Source: Neisseria wadsworthii 9715
Lineage (GTDB): Bacteria; Pseudomonadota; Gammaproteobacteria; Burkholderiales; Neisseriaceae
Direction of reading: 5' to 3'
DNA length: 41,595 nucleotides
Assembly: GCF_000227765.1 (NCBI RefSeq)
Contig: NZ_JH165159.1
Location: 991,100 to 1,032,694 of the forward strand
Shown here: positions 15,476 to 24,540 of the stretch, piece after piece
Layout: each line of letters opens with the position of its first letter
Numbering within the stretch: position 1 is the stretch's first letter
Made by a program: the position numbers and the translations under genes
The notes under the pieces: model-generated
Told to the model about the DNA's origin: nothing
Seen by the model: only the letters and a program-made list of their open reading frames with translations
Database searches by the model: none

Positions 15476-15910
15476 TTATTTCAGTTTTTCAGCCCATGTT
15501 TTACAGGCATTTTCAATTTGTCGATAAATTTGATCAAATGTATCCTGGCTTTTTTTGTAAGGGTCTTGTATGAACAAAGGGCTTGTCCATTGACCTAAAA
15601 GCATAGTTTTACTGCGGGCTTGCGGACAAATTAACGCTATATCTTCAATATGCGATTCTTCCATTACTAAGATTAAGTCTGAAAACTCGCACATTTGAGG
15701 AGTTAATTGCCGTGCAATATGCGGTGATATATCTATACCATTTTTATGAGCTGATAAAATAGCCTTGGGTTCCACTTTCCGGTTTGGTGTTGCGTTAATA
15801 CCTGCCGAAGCAATAAATAAATCTGGCAATAGTTGTTTTAAAATATATTCTGCTGTGGGAGAACGACAAATATTGCCAGTACACACAATTAATATCTTGT
15901 CATACTTCAT
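15476..15910 (-). CDS. wzb: Low-molecular-weight protein tyrosine phosphatase Wzb
   Basis: A 144-residue cytoplasmic phosphatase. The P-loop is CTGNICRSP with Cys10 as nucleophile and Arg16, and the general acid is in the DPYKKS loop (about 115-120). In capsule systems it dephosphorylates Wzc, and cycling of Wzc phosphorylation is needed for export of high-mass polymer. It starts 11 bases after wza ends, with no obvious ribosome-binding site, so translation may be coupled. Confidence 0.94.
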   Translation of the reverse strand: MKYDKILIVCTGNICRSPTAEYILKQLLPDLFIASAGINATPNRKVEPKAILSAHKNGIDISPHIARQLTPQMCEFSDLILVMEESHIEDIALICPQARSKTMLLGQWTSPLFIQDPYKKSQDTFDQIYRQIENACKTWAEKLK

Positions 15911-15921
15911 GAACGTTGGAG

Positions 15922-17079
15922 TTAAAATGAGTTGTTCACTGCAGAAACAGTATTAGCCAAACCAACAGCTTGAGAAACAACGCGATCCCAACGTGTAACG
16001 GGTGCGGCAGTAACATAAACCACATCATTTGTTTGTAACTTAAAGCGGTTGCCCAAAGCATAGGCAGTAGCATCTTTAAGATTCAATTGATAAACATGGA
16101 TTGGTTTCTCAACATCTGATGGCACATTCCGAATGACAAATACACCGCTTGCGTTTGCATGTATTTGATCCATGCCACCAGCTTCACTCATTGCTTCTGT
16201 TAATGTTATACCTTTAGGAGGCATACGCAAAGAGCTTTGGCGGGTAACTTCGCCTAGAACAAATACTTTGCTATTTTCATTAGATGGAACGTAGATGATA
16301 TCTCCATCACTTAATAAATGGTTCTGTGTAGCATCGCCATTGGCACGCAGATCTTCAATAGAAATTGTATGATCTACACCTTTGTGTGTCCATTTTACGC
16401 TTTGCGGATCTGCTTGATCTGTAATTCCTCCAGCCAAGTCAATAGCATCTAACAATGTCATAGGAACGTTGGTAATAGGCAATTGTCCGGCTTGACGAAC
16501 TGAGCCTGAAACGCTTACACGTTGAGAACGGAATTCTGCAACGTTCACTTCAACTTGAGGGTTTTTGATGTATCTTTTCAGGCGCGATGAAAGCTCAGAT
16601 TGAACTTGATTAATGGTTTTACCTGCAACAGTAATCTCGCCAACAAGAGGAAAGAAAATGCGGCCATGATCATTAACCCAAATACCATTGTTACTTTGTT
16701 GGTTTTGCAGTGTCGTAGAAAGTGTGCCTGCATTTGAAGAAGGTACGCCGATAGTAGCCGGTGTATTCAAGTCGGGGTGGTACCAAACACGAATATTAAG
16801 AACATCCCCTTTACCTAAAGTATAGCGATACGCTGACTTTCTTTTTTCTAGTTCATGATTTGGGCGGTTAACTTTCGGGGGAGCTTCAATACTTTGTAAG
16901 AGATTAAGTGTAATAGGATAGATATTAACTCGGCTATCCAATTGCACTTTTTCATCTGCAATATCATTCTCGTGGTGCACAACGGTTTTATTACCTGTTG
17001 GCAAACCGGAGCCGGGAACGACCGTACAGCCAGAGGCTGCAAGAATAACTGATAGGCTAATAAGAGTTAGTTTTTTCAT
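15922..17079 (-). CDS. wza: Wza-type outer-membrane polysaccharide export lipoprotein
   Basis: A 385-residue lipoprotein. The signal peptide ends in the lipobox LAASGC (Cys18). A Poly_export domain follows (YTLGKGDVLNIRVWYHP, about 91-107), then GRIFFPLVGEITVAGKTINQVQSEL and two SLBB repeats (about 190-330). The C-terminal amphipathic end would form the outer-membrane helical barrel of the octamer. It exports polymer made by Wzy and connects to Wzc across the periplasm. It is preceded by pglD, 103 bases upstream. Confidence 0.94.
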   Translation of the reverse strand: MKKLTLISLSVILAASGCTVVPGSGLPTGNKTVVHHENDIADEKVQLDSRVNIYPITLNLLQSIEAPPKVNRPNHELEKRKSAYRYTLGKGDVLNIRVWYHPDLNTPATIGVPSSNAGTLSTTLQNQQSNNGIWVNDHGRIFFPLVGEITVAGKTINQVQSELSSRLKRYIKNPQVEVNVAEFRSQRVSVSGSVRQAGQLPITNVPMTLLDAIDLAGGITDQADPQSVKWTHKGVDHTISIEDLRANGDATQNHLLSDGDIIYVPSNENSKVFVLGEVTRQSSLRMPPKGITLTEAMSEAGGMDQIHANASGVFVIRNVPSDVEKPIHVYQLNLKDATAYALGNRFKLQTNDVVYVTAAPVTRWDRVVSQAVGLANTVSAVNNSF

Positions 17080-17182
17080 ATTTACTAAGATTCCTTACTT
17101 AAGGTAAGCCCGTTTTTTAGGCGGCATCATCATTATATTTGTGTATTATTTTAGTAATCGGGTGTACGCTTCATAGAGTAAT

Positions 17183-19093
17183 TTAGGTTTGTTGACCAGC
17201 TTGCTTTGCCACCCATACCAGATCGCATATGTCATCTTTAGGTTTGAAACCCGTTGGGGCTTCAAGCAATAGTTGACGAACTGTTAGCTGGTCACCATTT
17301 GAGCAGGCCTCATCCATTTTCTCTAATATATCAGAAAGATTTTCCCATGAAAGCATTGTTTCATTAGCGGTCATAATGCGAGGGTGAGTGGTTTTTTCGA
17401 CAGCGTCGCCGATTAATAATTCTTCATAAAGCTTCTCTCCCGGGCGCAGACCTGTGATTTTGATTTCAATGTCTCCCGTTGGATTGTTGCTGTCTTTTAC
17501 CTCTAACCCGCTTAGACGAATCATTTGGCGTGCTAAATCAATAATTTTTACTGATTCTCCCATGTCTAAGACAAATACATCACCTCCTTTACCCATTGCG
17601 CCTGCTTGAATAACTAATTGAGCAGCTTCAGGGATAGTCATGAAATAACGAGTAATATCTTGGTGGGTTAATGTTATTGGACCTCCGGATGAAATTTGTT
17701 TTTCAAAAACCGGAACCACAGATCCCGAAGAACCGAGAACATTTCCAAAGCGTACCATAGCAAAACGTGTATTATGGTTTTTTTCTGCAGCCAATGCTTG
17801 GAGTATCAATTCGGACATGCGTTTGGATGCGCCCATAGTGTTGGTTGGACGAACAGCTTTGTCTGTGGAAATTAAGACAAAAGTTTCGACTTTTGCATCA
17901 ATCGCTGCTAAAGCACAGAACATAGTGCCATAGATATTGTTGCGAACGCCTTCTAATGTGTTGAATTCGACGATGGGTACATGTTTGTAGGCTGCTGCGT
18001 GATATATGGTTTGCACGCCAAACGCCGTCATTACATTGTATAAACGCTTGCGGTGTTGTACAGAACCGAGAAGTGGAATAATTTCAAGCTGTATTTGGTT
18101 TGCTTCTGTATATTCGCGCAATTCTTTATCGATGCTGTATAAAGAAAATTCTGATAGCTCGAATAAGATTAATTTTTTCGGATTGTTCTGGATAATCTGA
18201 CGACACAGCTCTGAACCAATGGAACCTCCAGCACCAGTTACCATAACGACTTTGTTATTAATATCAGCGCTCATCAGTTCGGATTTGGGTGCAACGGGAT
18301 CGCGGCCGAGTAAGTCAAATACAGAAATCTTGCGTAATGAGCTAACACTGACTTTGCCATCCACCAGCTCTTTCATACCGGGCATTGTTAATACTTCGCA
18401 TGGATATGACTCTAGAGAGTGGATGATTTTTTTGCGTTCTTCTTGAGATGCGCTTGGAATTGCCAGTAGGATTTTTTCTACATGATATCTTTCGATTAGC
18501 TCCGGTATGTTGCTAGGTAGATGTACAGTTATGTTGTTAATAATACTTTTTTGTAGCGAGGGGTTATCATCTACAAAAGCAACAGCATGATATTCATTAA
18601 CTTGTTTGATGGCTTCTAAAAGTTGGCGTCCGGATTGGCCCGCACCGTAAATAATGACAGGCGCCATTGTTTTGGTGTTTCTGCGGCCGTTTAAAATTGC
18701 GCGCAGGACAAAGCGGGAACCGCATGTCAGAACCAACATTAATAAAAAGTAAACAAAAGAAGGCAACCAATCTATGCGTTGATGGGATATGCTCAGACAC
18801 ATAGTCATAATTATGGTGGACAAAAGGCTGCCCAATACGGCAGTGGTAATTACTTTTGTGCCCATAAAACGAGTGACAGCCCGATATAAGCCAAGCTTGA
18901 TGAAGAAGGTGATCGTCAAAGCTGCGGTTATGATGAACACAATCCAATTGCCGATAGCCAACCACTCTTGTGAATAGTCTGATTTTAAACTCAAGCTAAA
19001 CCAAAAAGTGAGGAAGATAATTAATGTGTCATGTATAACGAAGAATGCTTTTTTGATACTTCGCGGTAATGAGAGTAGATAGGCTAAATTCAT
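17183..19093 (-). CDS. pglD: PglD-like membrane UDP-GlcNAc 4,6-dehydratase
   Basis: A 636-residue protein of the FlaA1/CapD family. Four N-terminal membrane segments (about 1-115) are followed by a CoA-binding-like Rossmann region (IIYGAGQSGRQLL, about 145) and then the SDR dehydratase domain with MVTGAGGSIGSELCRQII (near 283-300), the STDKAVRPTN loop and a TMGASKR site in place of the usual YxxxK. It should remove water from UDP-GlcNAc to give the 4-keto-6-deoxy sugar used by PglC. Family length is typical. The 225 bases upstream are AT-rich without a clear promoter. A GC hairpin (19319-19341) separates it from pglC. Confidence 0.9.
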   Translation of the reverse strand: MNLAYLLSLPRSIKKAFFVIHDTLIIFLTFWFSLSLKSDYSQEWLAIGNWIVFIITAALTITFFIKLGLYRAVTRFMGTKVITTAVLGSLLSTIIMTMCLSISHQRIDWLPSFVYFLLMLVLTCGSRFVLRAILNGRRNTKTMAPVIIYGAGQSGRQLLEAIKQVNEYHAVAFVDDNPSLQKSIINNITVHLPSNIPELIERYHVEKILLAIPSASQEERKKIIHSLESYPCEVLTMPGMKELVDGKVSVSSLRKISVFDLLGRDPVAPKSELMSADINNKVVMVTGAGGSIGSELCRQIIQNNPKKLILFELSEFSLYSIDKELREYTEANQIQLEIIPLLGSVQHRKRLYNVMTAFGVQTIYHAAAYKHVPIVEFNTLEGVRNNIYGTMFCALAAIDAKVETFVLISTDKAVRPTNTMGASKRMSELILQALAAEKNHNTRFAMVRFGNVLGSSGSVVPVFEKQISSGGPITLTHQDITRYFMTIPEAAQLVIQAGAMGKGGDVFVLDMGESVKIIDLARQMIRLSGLEVKDSNNPTGDIEIKITGLRPGEKLYEELLIGDAVEKTTHPRIMTANETMLSWENLSDILEKMDEACSNGDQLTVRQLLLEAPTGFKPKDDICDLVWVAKQAGQQT

Positions 19094-19318
19094 AATATTT
19101 AATAGCTTATGGTTTAGTAGTCGTTATTAGAGAATTCAATAGGACTCTTTATTTTGAAAAATATTTTTCAGTTTGAAACAGTTTACTTTTATTTGCTTAA
19201 TTTTAAATCTTGTTAAGAGGCTAGAAGATAGGATACTTCATTTGAAAGTTAAGAGAAATATTTACTGGATAAATGGTTTATTTTGGGAATAAAACGTTAA
19301 ATTGGTGTAAATGTTGAT

Positions 19319-19341
19319 ACCGCCTGCCCTGGGCAGGCGGT
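19319..19341. terminator. GC-rich hairpin between pglC and pglD
   Basis: ACCGCCTGCC pairs with GGCAGGCGGT around CTG. The T-rich side is on the plus strand (TTGGTTTTA), so on the minus strand it may attenuate rather than stop transcription into pglD. Confidence 0.55.
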
Positions 19342-19353
19342 TTGGTTTTAAAT

Positions 19354-20529
19354 TTAAGAGGAAGCTTTAGTAAGGACATTGTGCAAATGCTTGCAACAAA
19401 AATCTATTTGCTCTTCTGTGATTGTGGGGTGTACGAGGAACATCAAGCTGGTTTCTCCTAATTCCACTGCATTTTTTAAGCGTTTTTTGGGGCGCCAAGG
19501 AGTGTTGTCGAAAGCTTTTTCCAAATATACTTCAGAGCAGCTTCCTTGATAGCAGGGAACGCCCGCATCATTTAATTCATTTATGATACGGTCGCGCGTC
19601 CAATCTTTTGATAAGCGTTCGGGTTTGACAAACGCGTAATATTTATATTGGGCGTGTTGAATATAGTCAGGTACTTCGACAGTTCTGATGAAGTCGAATT
19701 GTTTTAGCACTTCTTCTAATCGTGCTGCATTCGCTTGTCTTTTTGCGGTCCAGTCTGCCATGCGTTTCAGCTGGATTCTGCCTATGACTGCTTGCATTTC
19801 TGTCATCCGCCAGTTTGTGCCGAAGCTTTCATGTAGCCAGCGGAAACCGGGAGGGTGTTGGCGGTTGTAAACGGCATCATAGCTTTTTCCATGATCTTTA
19901 TAAGACCACATTTTCGACCATAATTCTTTGTCATTGGTAGTTACCATACCGCCTTCGCCACCTGTCGTCATGATTTTGTCTTGGCAGAAAGACCAAGCAC
20001 CAACATGCCCGATAGAGCCGACTGATTTTCCTTTATAACGGGTTCCGTGCGCTTGTGCACAATCTTCAATAACCCAAAGTTTATGTTTTTCAGCCAGCGC
20101 CATGATGGCATCCATTTCAGCGGGCATGCCTGCCAAGTGAACGACAATGATGGCTTTTGTGCTTGGAGTGAGTACGGCTGATATGGTTTCTGCTGTGATA
20201 TTTTGGCTGTTTAAGTCAACATCGGCAAATACGGGGTTTGCTCCTGCAGTGACAATAGAAGAGGCCGAAGCAAGAAAAGTGCGGGAAGTAACGATAACAT
20301 CATCACCAGTGCCGATGCCCATAGCTTTCAGGGCTACATCTAAAGCCAAAGTACCGTTGCCGAGTGTGATGGCATATTCTGTACCTGCCCATTGTGCGAA
20401 TTCTTTTTCAAATTCACGGCATTCTGTACCTGTCCAGTAATTGACTTTGTTTGATAACAATACGCGGGAAACGGCGTCTGCTTCTTCTTGTGTAAAGCAA
20501 GGCCATGGTGCCAATGAGGTGTTTAACAT
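19354..20529 (-). CDS. pglC: PglC-like pyridoxal-phosphate sugar aminotransferase
   Basis: A 391-residue DegT/DnrJ/EryC1-family enzyme. It would transfer an amino group from glutamate to C4 of the 4-keto sugar made by PglD, giving UDP-QuiNAc4N. The catalytic lysine is Lys185 in SFCQDKIMTTGGEGG, and IEDCAQAHG (154-162) provides the PLP-binding Asp. Large parts are, as far as I remember, almost identical to neisserial PglC (for example the SYKDHGKSYDAVY and FRWLHESFGTNWRM stretches). Start at 20529 with AAGGA upstream. Confidence 0.95.
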   Translation of the reverse strand: MLNTSLAPWPCFTQEEADAVSRVLLSNKVNYWTGTECREFEKEFAQWAGTEYAITLGNGTLALDVALKAMGIGTGDDVIVTSRTFLASASSIVTAGANPVFADVDLNSQNITAETISAVLTPSTKAIIVVHLAGMPAEMDAIMALAEKHKLWVIEDCAQAHGTRYKGKSVGSIGHVGAWSFCQDKIMTTGGEGGMVTTNDKELWSKMWSYKDHGKSYDAVYNRQHPPGFRWLHESFGTNWRMTEMQAVIGRIQLKRMADWTAKRQANAARLEEVLKQFDFIRTVEVPDYIQHAQYKYYAFVKPERLSKDWTRDRIINELNDAGVPCYQGSCSEVYLEKAFDNTPWRPKKRLKNAVELGETSLMFLVHPTITEEQIDFCCKHLHNVLTKASS

Positions 20530-20625
20530 TGTATTTTCCTTAATTGATACTTAATTGGGAGAGTTGCAAGGGTTTGAAACCGTTTGCAATTTTCTTTTGT
20601 TTATGGTTTCCCGTATAGTTGATGT

Positions 20626-21240
20626 TTATTGGTCTTCTTTTTTTGTGCCGGTAAATTTATTCATCGTGGCTTCCCCTTCTGCTTCGATACCTTCTTTGAT
20701 GAATACTTTTTTTACGGTTAGGAATAATATTTTCAAATCAAGCCAGAATGAACGGTTATCTACATACCATACATCCAATTTGAATTTTTCTTCCCATGAA
20801 AGTGCATTGCGGCCATTGACTTGAGCCCATCCGGTTATTCCTGGGCGTACATCGTTTCGACGGCGTTGCTCGTCATCGTAGTGCTCCAGATATTCCATTA
20901 GCAATGGACGGGGGCCGACCAAGCTCATGTCGCCTTTTAATACATTCCATAATTCTGGTAATTCGTCTAGGCTGGTGGCGCGCAGGGCTTTGCCAAAGGG
21001 GGTGAGACGTTCTCCGTCAGGCAGGGGGTTGCCGTCTTTGTCTACTGCGTCGCGCATGGAGCGGAATTTAACCATTTCAAAGGGCCTGCCATCCTTGCCT
21101 GGTCTGATTTGACGGAAAAGAACTGGAGAACCTAGGTTTTTGCGTACGAAAAAAGCAACGATTAACAATACAGGAAACAAAAATAAAAGGCCGAAGAAAG
21201 CGCAAATGATGTCGAAAAGGCGTTTGATAATGTCTGACAT
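20626..21240 (-). CDS. Initiating phosphoglycosyltransferase, PglB N-domain only
   Basis: A 204-residue monotopic phosphoglycosyltransferase. It moves a phospho-amino-sugar from UDP to undecaprenyl phosphate and so begins the lipid-linked glycan. One hydrophobic re-entrant helix (about 7-30) is followed by PVLFRQIRPGKDGRPFEMVKF, the catalytic DE pair in SLDELPELWNVLKG, VGPRPLL and GITGWAQVNGRN. The sequence closely follows residues 1-200 of neisserial PglB, but stops at FTGTKKEDQ exactly where the PglB acetyltransferase domain would begin. I start at Met 21240 (RBS AGGAT); the upstream 13 codons run through an uptake hairpin. No acetyltransferase gene is seen nearby. Confidence 0.93.
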   Translation of the reverse strand: MSDIIKRLFDIICAFFGLLFLFPVLLIVAFFVRKNLGSPVLFRQIRPGKDGRPFEMVKFRSMRDAVDKDGNPLPDGERLTPFGKALRATSLDELPELWNVLKGDMSLVGPRPLLMEYLEHYDDEQRRRNDVRPGITGWAQVNGRNALSWEEKFKLDVWYVDNRSFWLDLKILFLTVKKVFIKEGIEAEGEATMNKFTGTKKEDQ

Positions 21241-21263
21241 GATGATCCTATTTTTAGTATCTA

Positions 21264-21293
21264 TGCCTGTCTGAAACATTTTTCAGACAGGCA
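21264..21293. terminator. Uptake-sequence hairpin inside the polysaccharide operon
   Basis: Two exact 12-mers (21264-21275 and, inverted, 21282-21293) with loop CATT, between the PglA-like GT4 and the phosphoglycosyltransferase. It lacks a good T run, so read-through is likely. Confidence 0.7.
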
Positions 21294-21321
21294 TTATTGT
21301 TATGGGAGGGGTCTGAAACAA

Positions 21322-22452
21322 TCAGATATTCATGTTCCGCAGCATAAAATCGTTGATGATGTTTACATCGTATTTGGTTTTAACAATTTCCAAAGAGGCC
21401 TGCCGCATGCTTTCGATTAAATCGGGCTGGGTAATGAAACGCTCCATTGCTTCTGCCAATTTTTCCGAAGATTGTACTGGAACAAGGAAACCATTATAGC
21501 CATCGTCAACGGTCTGGCGGCAGCCGGGTGCATCAGTGGTAATGATTGCGCGACCAGTGGCCATGGCTTCCAATACGGTACGCGGTGTGCCTTCCCTGTA
21601 AGAAGGTAAAACAAAAACATGGCAGGCATTTAGAGCGGGGCGTACGTCGCTTAGCTTGCCCCAAAATTTTATTGTTCCTTCATTAATCCATTGATCAAGC
21701 TCTGTTTGTGTTACCGAACTGGGGTTAATATCAATAAACCCAACCATATTGAACACAGCATGTGGATGTTTTTGTTTAACCTTTCGTGCAGCATCAACAT
21801 ATTCCCTAACACCTTTGTCTTTGAGTAGCCGACCGATAAGTAGAAAGTGGATTTCATTCCCTTCAGGCAGGGGTTGAGGGGAGAATTTCTCTGTGTTTAC
21901 TCCGGAACCATTCACCACAATGGTATGTTGGCCGGGAGAAGTAATACCCAAATCGGCGAATAGTTTTTGGTCATCGTCATTTTGGAAAAAAGTTACTTCT
22001 GCAGAGGCCAAGGCTTGTTTATATAAGCCGCGTGTGATTCTTCGGATCCAGCTTTTGGCGGCGCTGTTATCGGTGTCTTGAAAAGCATATCCTAAGCCGG
22101 TGATTAAGGCGATGCGGTGTGGCACGCCTGTCGATTTCGCTGCCAACATACCGTATATAACCGGTTTGATGGTGTAGGCTAAAACGTAATCAGGCTTGAT
22201 TTGCTGCATCAATTGGCGCAATGCGAGTAAGGTTTTTAAATCTTCCAGTGGATTGGTGCCTGTGCGTTGCATCGGTACGTTATGCAGGATGAATCCTTGA
22301 GCTTGGAGCTTTTCACGGGTTGGTACATCTTGCAAAATTTCAGGAGCGGCGATATGTACTTCCAAACCTTTAGCTTGTACGGCACAGATTAAATCCCAGC
22401 GAAAATTCAAAACAGATTCGGCAAAGCCGGCAATCATCAGAAATTTTTTCAT
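21322..22452 (-). CDS. GT4 glycosyltransferase, CapM/PglA-like
   Basis: A 376-residue GT-B fold retaining glycosyltransferase. The N-terminal half opens MKKFLMIAGFAESVLNFR and contains KPVIYGMLAAK. The C-terminal nucleotide-sugar half contains LLIGRLLKDKGVREYVDA and the FVLPSYREGTPRTVLEAMATGRAII E-x7-E motif. It acts on the cytoplasmic face. Relatives such as Campylobacter PglA add GalNAc to bacillosamine. Its place next to the initiating enzyme suggests it adds the second sugar. Donor and linkage cannot be told. Confidence 0.9.
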   Translation of the reverse strand: MKKFLMIAGFAESVLNFRWDLICAVQAKGLEVHIAAPEILQDVPTREKLQAQGFILHNVPMQRTGTNPLEDLKTLLALRQLMQQIKPDYVLAYTIKPVIYGMLAAKSTGVPHRIALITGLGYAFQDTDNSAAKSWIRRITRGLYKQALASAEVTFFQNDDDQKLFADLGITSPGQHTIVVNGSGVNTEKFSPQPLPEGNEIHFLLIGRLLKDKGVREYVDAARKVKQKHPHAVFNMVGFIDINPSSVTQTELDQWINEGTIKFWGKLSDVRPALNACHVFVLPSYREGTPRTVLEAMATGRAIITTDAPGCRQTVDDGYNGFLVPVQSSEKLAEAMERFITQPDLIESMRQASLEIVKTKYDVNIINDFMLRNMNI

Positions 22453-22492
22453 TGTATTTCCCTAATTATTTATCGTTGTTGTGTAAATTGAA

Positions 22493-22504
22493 TGCCTGTC
22501 TGAA
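22493..22504 (+). repeat. DNA uptake sequence (single)
   Basis: Exact copy in the 60-base gap between the two GT4 genes. Confidence 0.85.
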
Positions 22505-22512
22505 AAGCCGAG

Positions 22513-23574
22513 TCAACTGGTTGCTGCCTTACGGAGCAGCTCAGATAAGCGGGGAGCTGTTTTTTGAATGCAGAATAAATTTTCGGCGTCTTGACGTCCG
22601 CGTGCCCCATAGCGTTGCCGCATATTTCGGTCTTGCAACAAAGTCTTGAGTGCGTTCAGCCAGCCGGCATCATCATTTACTAAAAATCCGTTGGCATCGG
22701 GCTCGACAATATTTTTATTTGCACCTACATCAGAACCAACAACCGGTAATCCGCAAGCCATGTATTGAATAAGTTTGTAACCGCATTTTCCATTGGTCCA
22801 CGGTGTATCGGGTAAAGGCATAATACCGATATCACATTCGGCAACAAGAGGTACTTCGGTATTTTCCGACCAATCGAGAGATTCGGTATTTACCCCCGGG
22901 ATATTCAGCTTGGCTCCGATGATGCGTAATTTATAAGGGATTTCTTTCGCTAAATCAGACAAAGGACGGGCGATATCGTTGACATATTGTGCGGTTGAAG
23001 GCGAACCAATCCACACAATAGTCGGTATCTGATTAACTTTTTCGTCGTTGGTGAAATAGCGGTCGATATCGATTACAGTTGGAATAATTTCTATCCATTT
23101 CGCCCCGGCTTGATGCGCTCTATCGGCTAAATATTGATTGCCGCACACAACAAGTTTGGCAGAAGCCATTAAACTATCTAAGCGCTTACCAAATACTTTA
23201 CGGACGATTGGCAGACGGTGCATATCATAATTGTGGAAGAGTGCATCGTCATAATCCAATACATAAGGCACGCCGGATAATAAAAGTTTTTCAAACCATG
23301 CGGGTGTCCAAGGTAAGGCTTCTTTTTCAATCCAAATCAAATCGTATTGATCTTTTGCTGCTTGGAGCAAACGAATGCGGTTCCAATAAGTTTGGAACAT
23401 TTCGTTGTTGCTATATGATTGTTTGCTGTATTTTGCAGTTAAAGCTTCATCGCTGATTAAAGGAAAAACATCGCAATGGATGCCGCTTTGCTCTAGCCAA
23501 GGTACATATTGCATAGTACGCAGGCGAGAAGACGCACCCTTGGGACCGTATTTGGTAAGCATCAGGATTTTCAT
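22513..23574 (-). CDS. GT4 glycosyltransferase
   Basis: A 353-residue GT-B glycosyltransferase. It opens MKILMLTKYGPKGASSRLRTM, a form common in polysaccharide loci. In the C-terminal half TIVWIGSPSTAQYV, GIMPLPDTPWTNGKCGYKLIQYMACGLPVVGSDVGANKNIVE mark the donor site. The start at 23574 overlaps the stop of the GT2 gene by four bases (ATGA), so the two are translationally coupled. The longer reading to 23634 would only duplicate GT2 coding sequence. Donor unknown. Confidence 0.9.
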   Translation of the reverse strand: MKILMLTKYGPKGASSRLRTMQYVPWLEQSGIHCDVFPLISDEALTAKYSKQSYSNNEMFQTYWNRIRLLQAAKDQYDLIWIEKEALPWTPAWFEKLLLSGVPYVLDYDDALFHNYDMHRLPIVRKVFGKRLDSLMASAKLVVCGNQYLADRAHQAGAKWIEIIPTVIDIDRYFTNDEKVNQIPTIVWIGSPSTAQYVNDIARPLSDLAKEIPYKLRIIGAKLNIPGVNTESLDWSENTEVPLVAECDIGIMPLPDTPWTNGKCGYKLIQYMACGLPVVGSDVGANKNIVEPDANGFLVNDDAGWLNALKTLLQDRNMRQRYGARGRQDAENLFCIQKTAPRLSELLRKAATS

Positions 23575-24518
23575 CGGGTCTGGCCTTTCAATACGGCGGG
23601 TAAAGCTTTCCACAACATGACATAACCTGCCCAAGTGTTTTTAACATCGGCAGTAGAACCTTTAAGTAAAGCTAAAACTGAGCGGGAGAAAGGTTCTATA
23701 AATAATGTGACTACAGTAATGCCGACTGCTTTAATAAAAGACATATGGGTAAAACTGTAAATAAGCCGACTACGCAAAGAATAAAACAAGCGTGTGGCTT
23801 TTACTTGGCTTGATGTACCCCCTCCTGCGTGAAATGCTTGCGCGTCAGCTAAATACATGCTTTTGTAACCGGCTTGCTTGGTACGGTATGCCAAATCAAG
23901 ATCTTCAAAGTAAACGAAGAAGCGTTCGTCGAAACCTTTGAGCTGTTCAAAAATAGAACGGCGCATGAAGTAGAAAGCACCAATAACCTGATCTACTTCT
24001 CTTGTGGTCATGTGATCCCAATCACCCATATGCATATGCATGGATTTAAAGAATTTGAAAGGCAGTTTGTTTAGGCCTAAGGCGTTTACAGTAAAAGTGG
24101 TAAAGGAAGGGAATCGTGTACAGCTGCGTGCGACGTGATTATTCTCTTCCAATAATTGAATACCACATATGCCGACATTTTGGTTTTCAGGACGCTCCAT
24201 ATATTCATATGGAACCCTGAGAGAGTCTTCAAATAGCTGTGCATCAGGATTCAGAAACAAAATATATTTACTGTTGCAAATCGCCGCGCCTTGATTACAC
24301 GCTGCTCCAAAGCCATTATTGGTTTGATTCTTGATGATTTCTAATTTGAAAGGGAAATCGCTGCCTAATTGTTCAACCAATTCAATCGAGTTATCTGAAG
24401 AATGATTGTCGACAATGGCTACGGTGCCTACCAGATTGTTATGGTATTTAATAATACTGGCAACTGCATCACGCAGCAGGCTACCGGCATTCCAGTTAAC
24501 AAAAACAATATCTATCAT
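23571..24518 (-). CDS. GT2 glycosyltransferase, rhamnosyltransferase-like
   Basis: A 315-residue GT-A inverting glycosyltransferase. DIVFVNWNAGSLLRDAV opens the fold. NNGFGAACNQG and YILFLNPDAQLF carry the DxD-like site. FVYFEDLDLAYRTKQAG is the acceptor-side ED motif of the WbbL/RfbN group. A hydrophobic C-terminal stretch (about 255-290) may tether it to the membrane. Relatives transfer L-rhamnose, which would agree with the rml genes in the locus, but that is inference. The gene couples to the next by ATGA. Confidence 0.9.
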   Translation of the reverse strand: MIDIVFVNWNAGSLLRDAVASIIKYHNNLVGTVAIVDNHSSDNSIELVEQLGSDFPFKLEIIKNQTNNGFGAACNQGAAICNSKYILFLNPDAQLFEDSLRVPYEYMERPENQNVGICGIQLLEENNHVARSCTRFPSFTTFTVNALGLNKLPFKFFKSMHMHMGDWDHMTTREVDQVIGAFYFMRRSIFEQLKGFDERFFVYFEDLDLAYRTKQAGYKSMYLADAQAFHAGGGTSSQVKATRLFYSLRSRLIYSFTHMSFIKAVGITVVTLFIEPFSRSVLALLKGSTADVKNTWAGYVMLWKALPAVLKGQTR

Positions 24519-24540
24519 AGTGATGTAGGTTCCAAAATAT

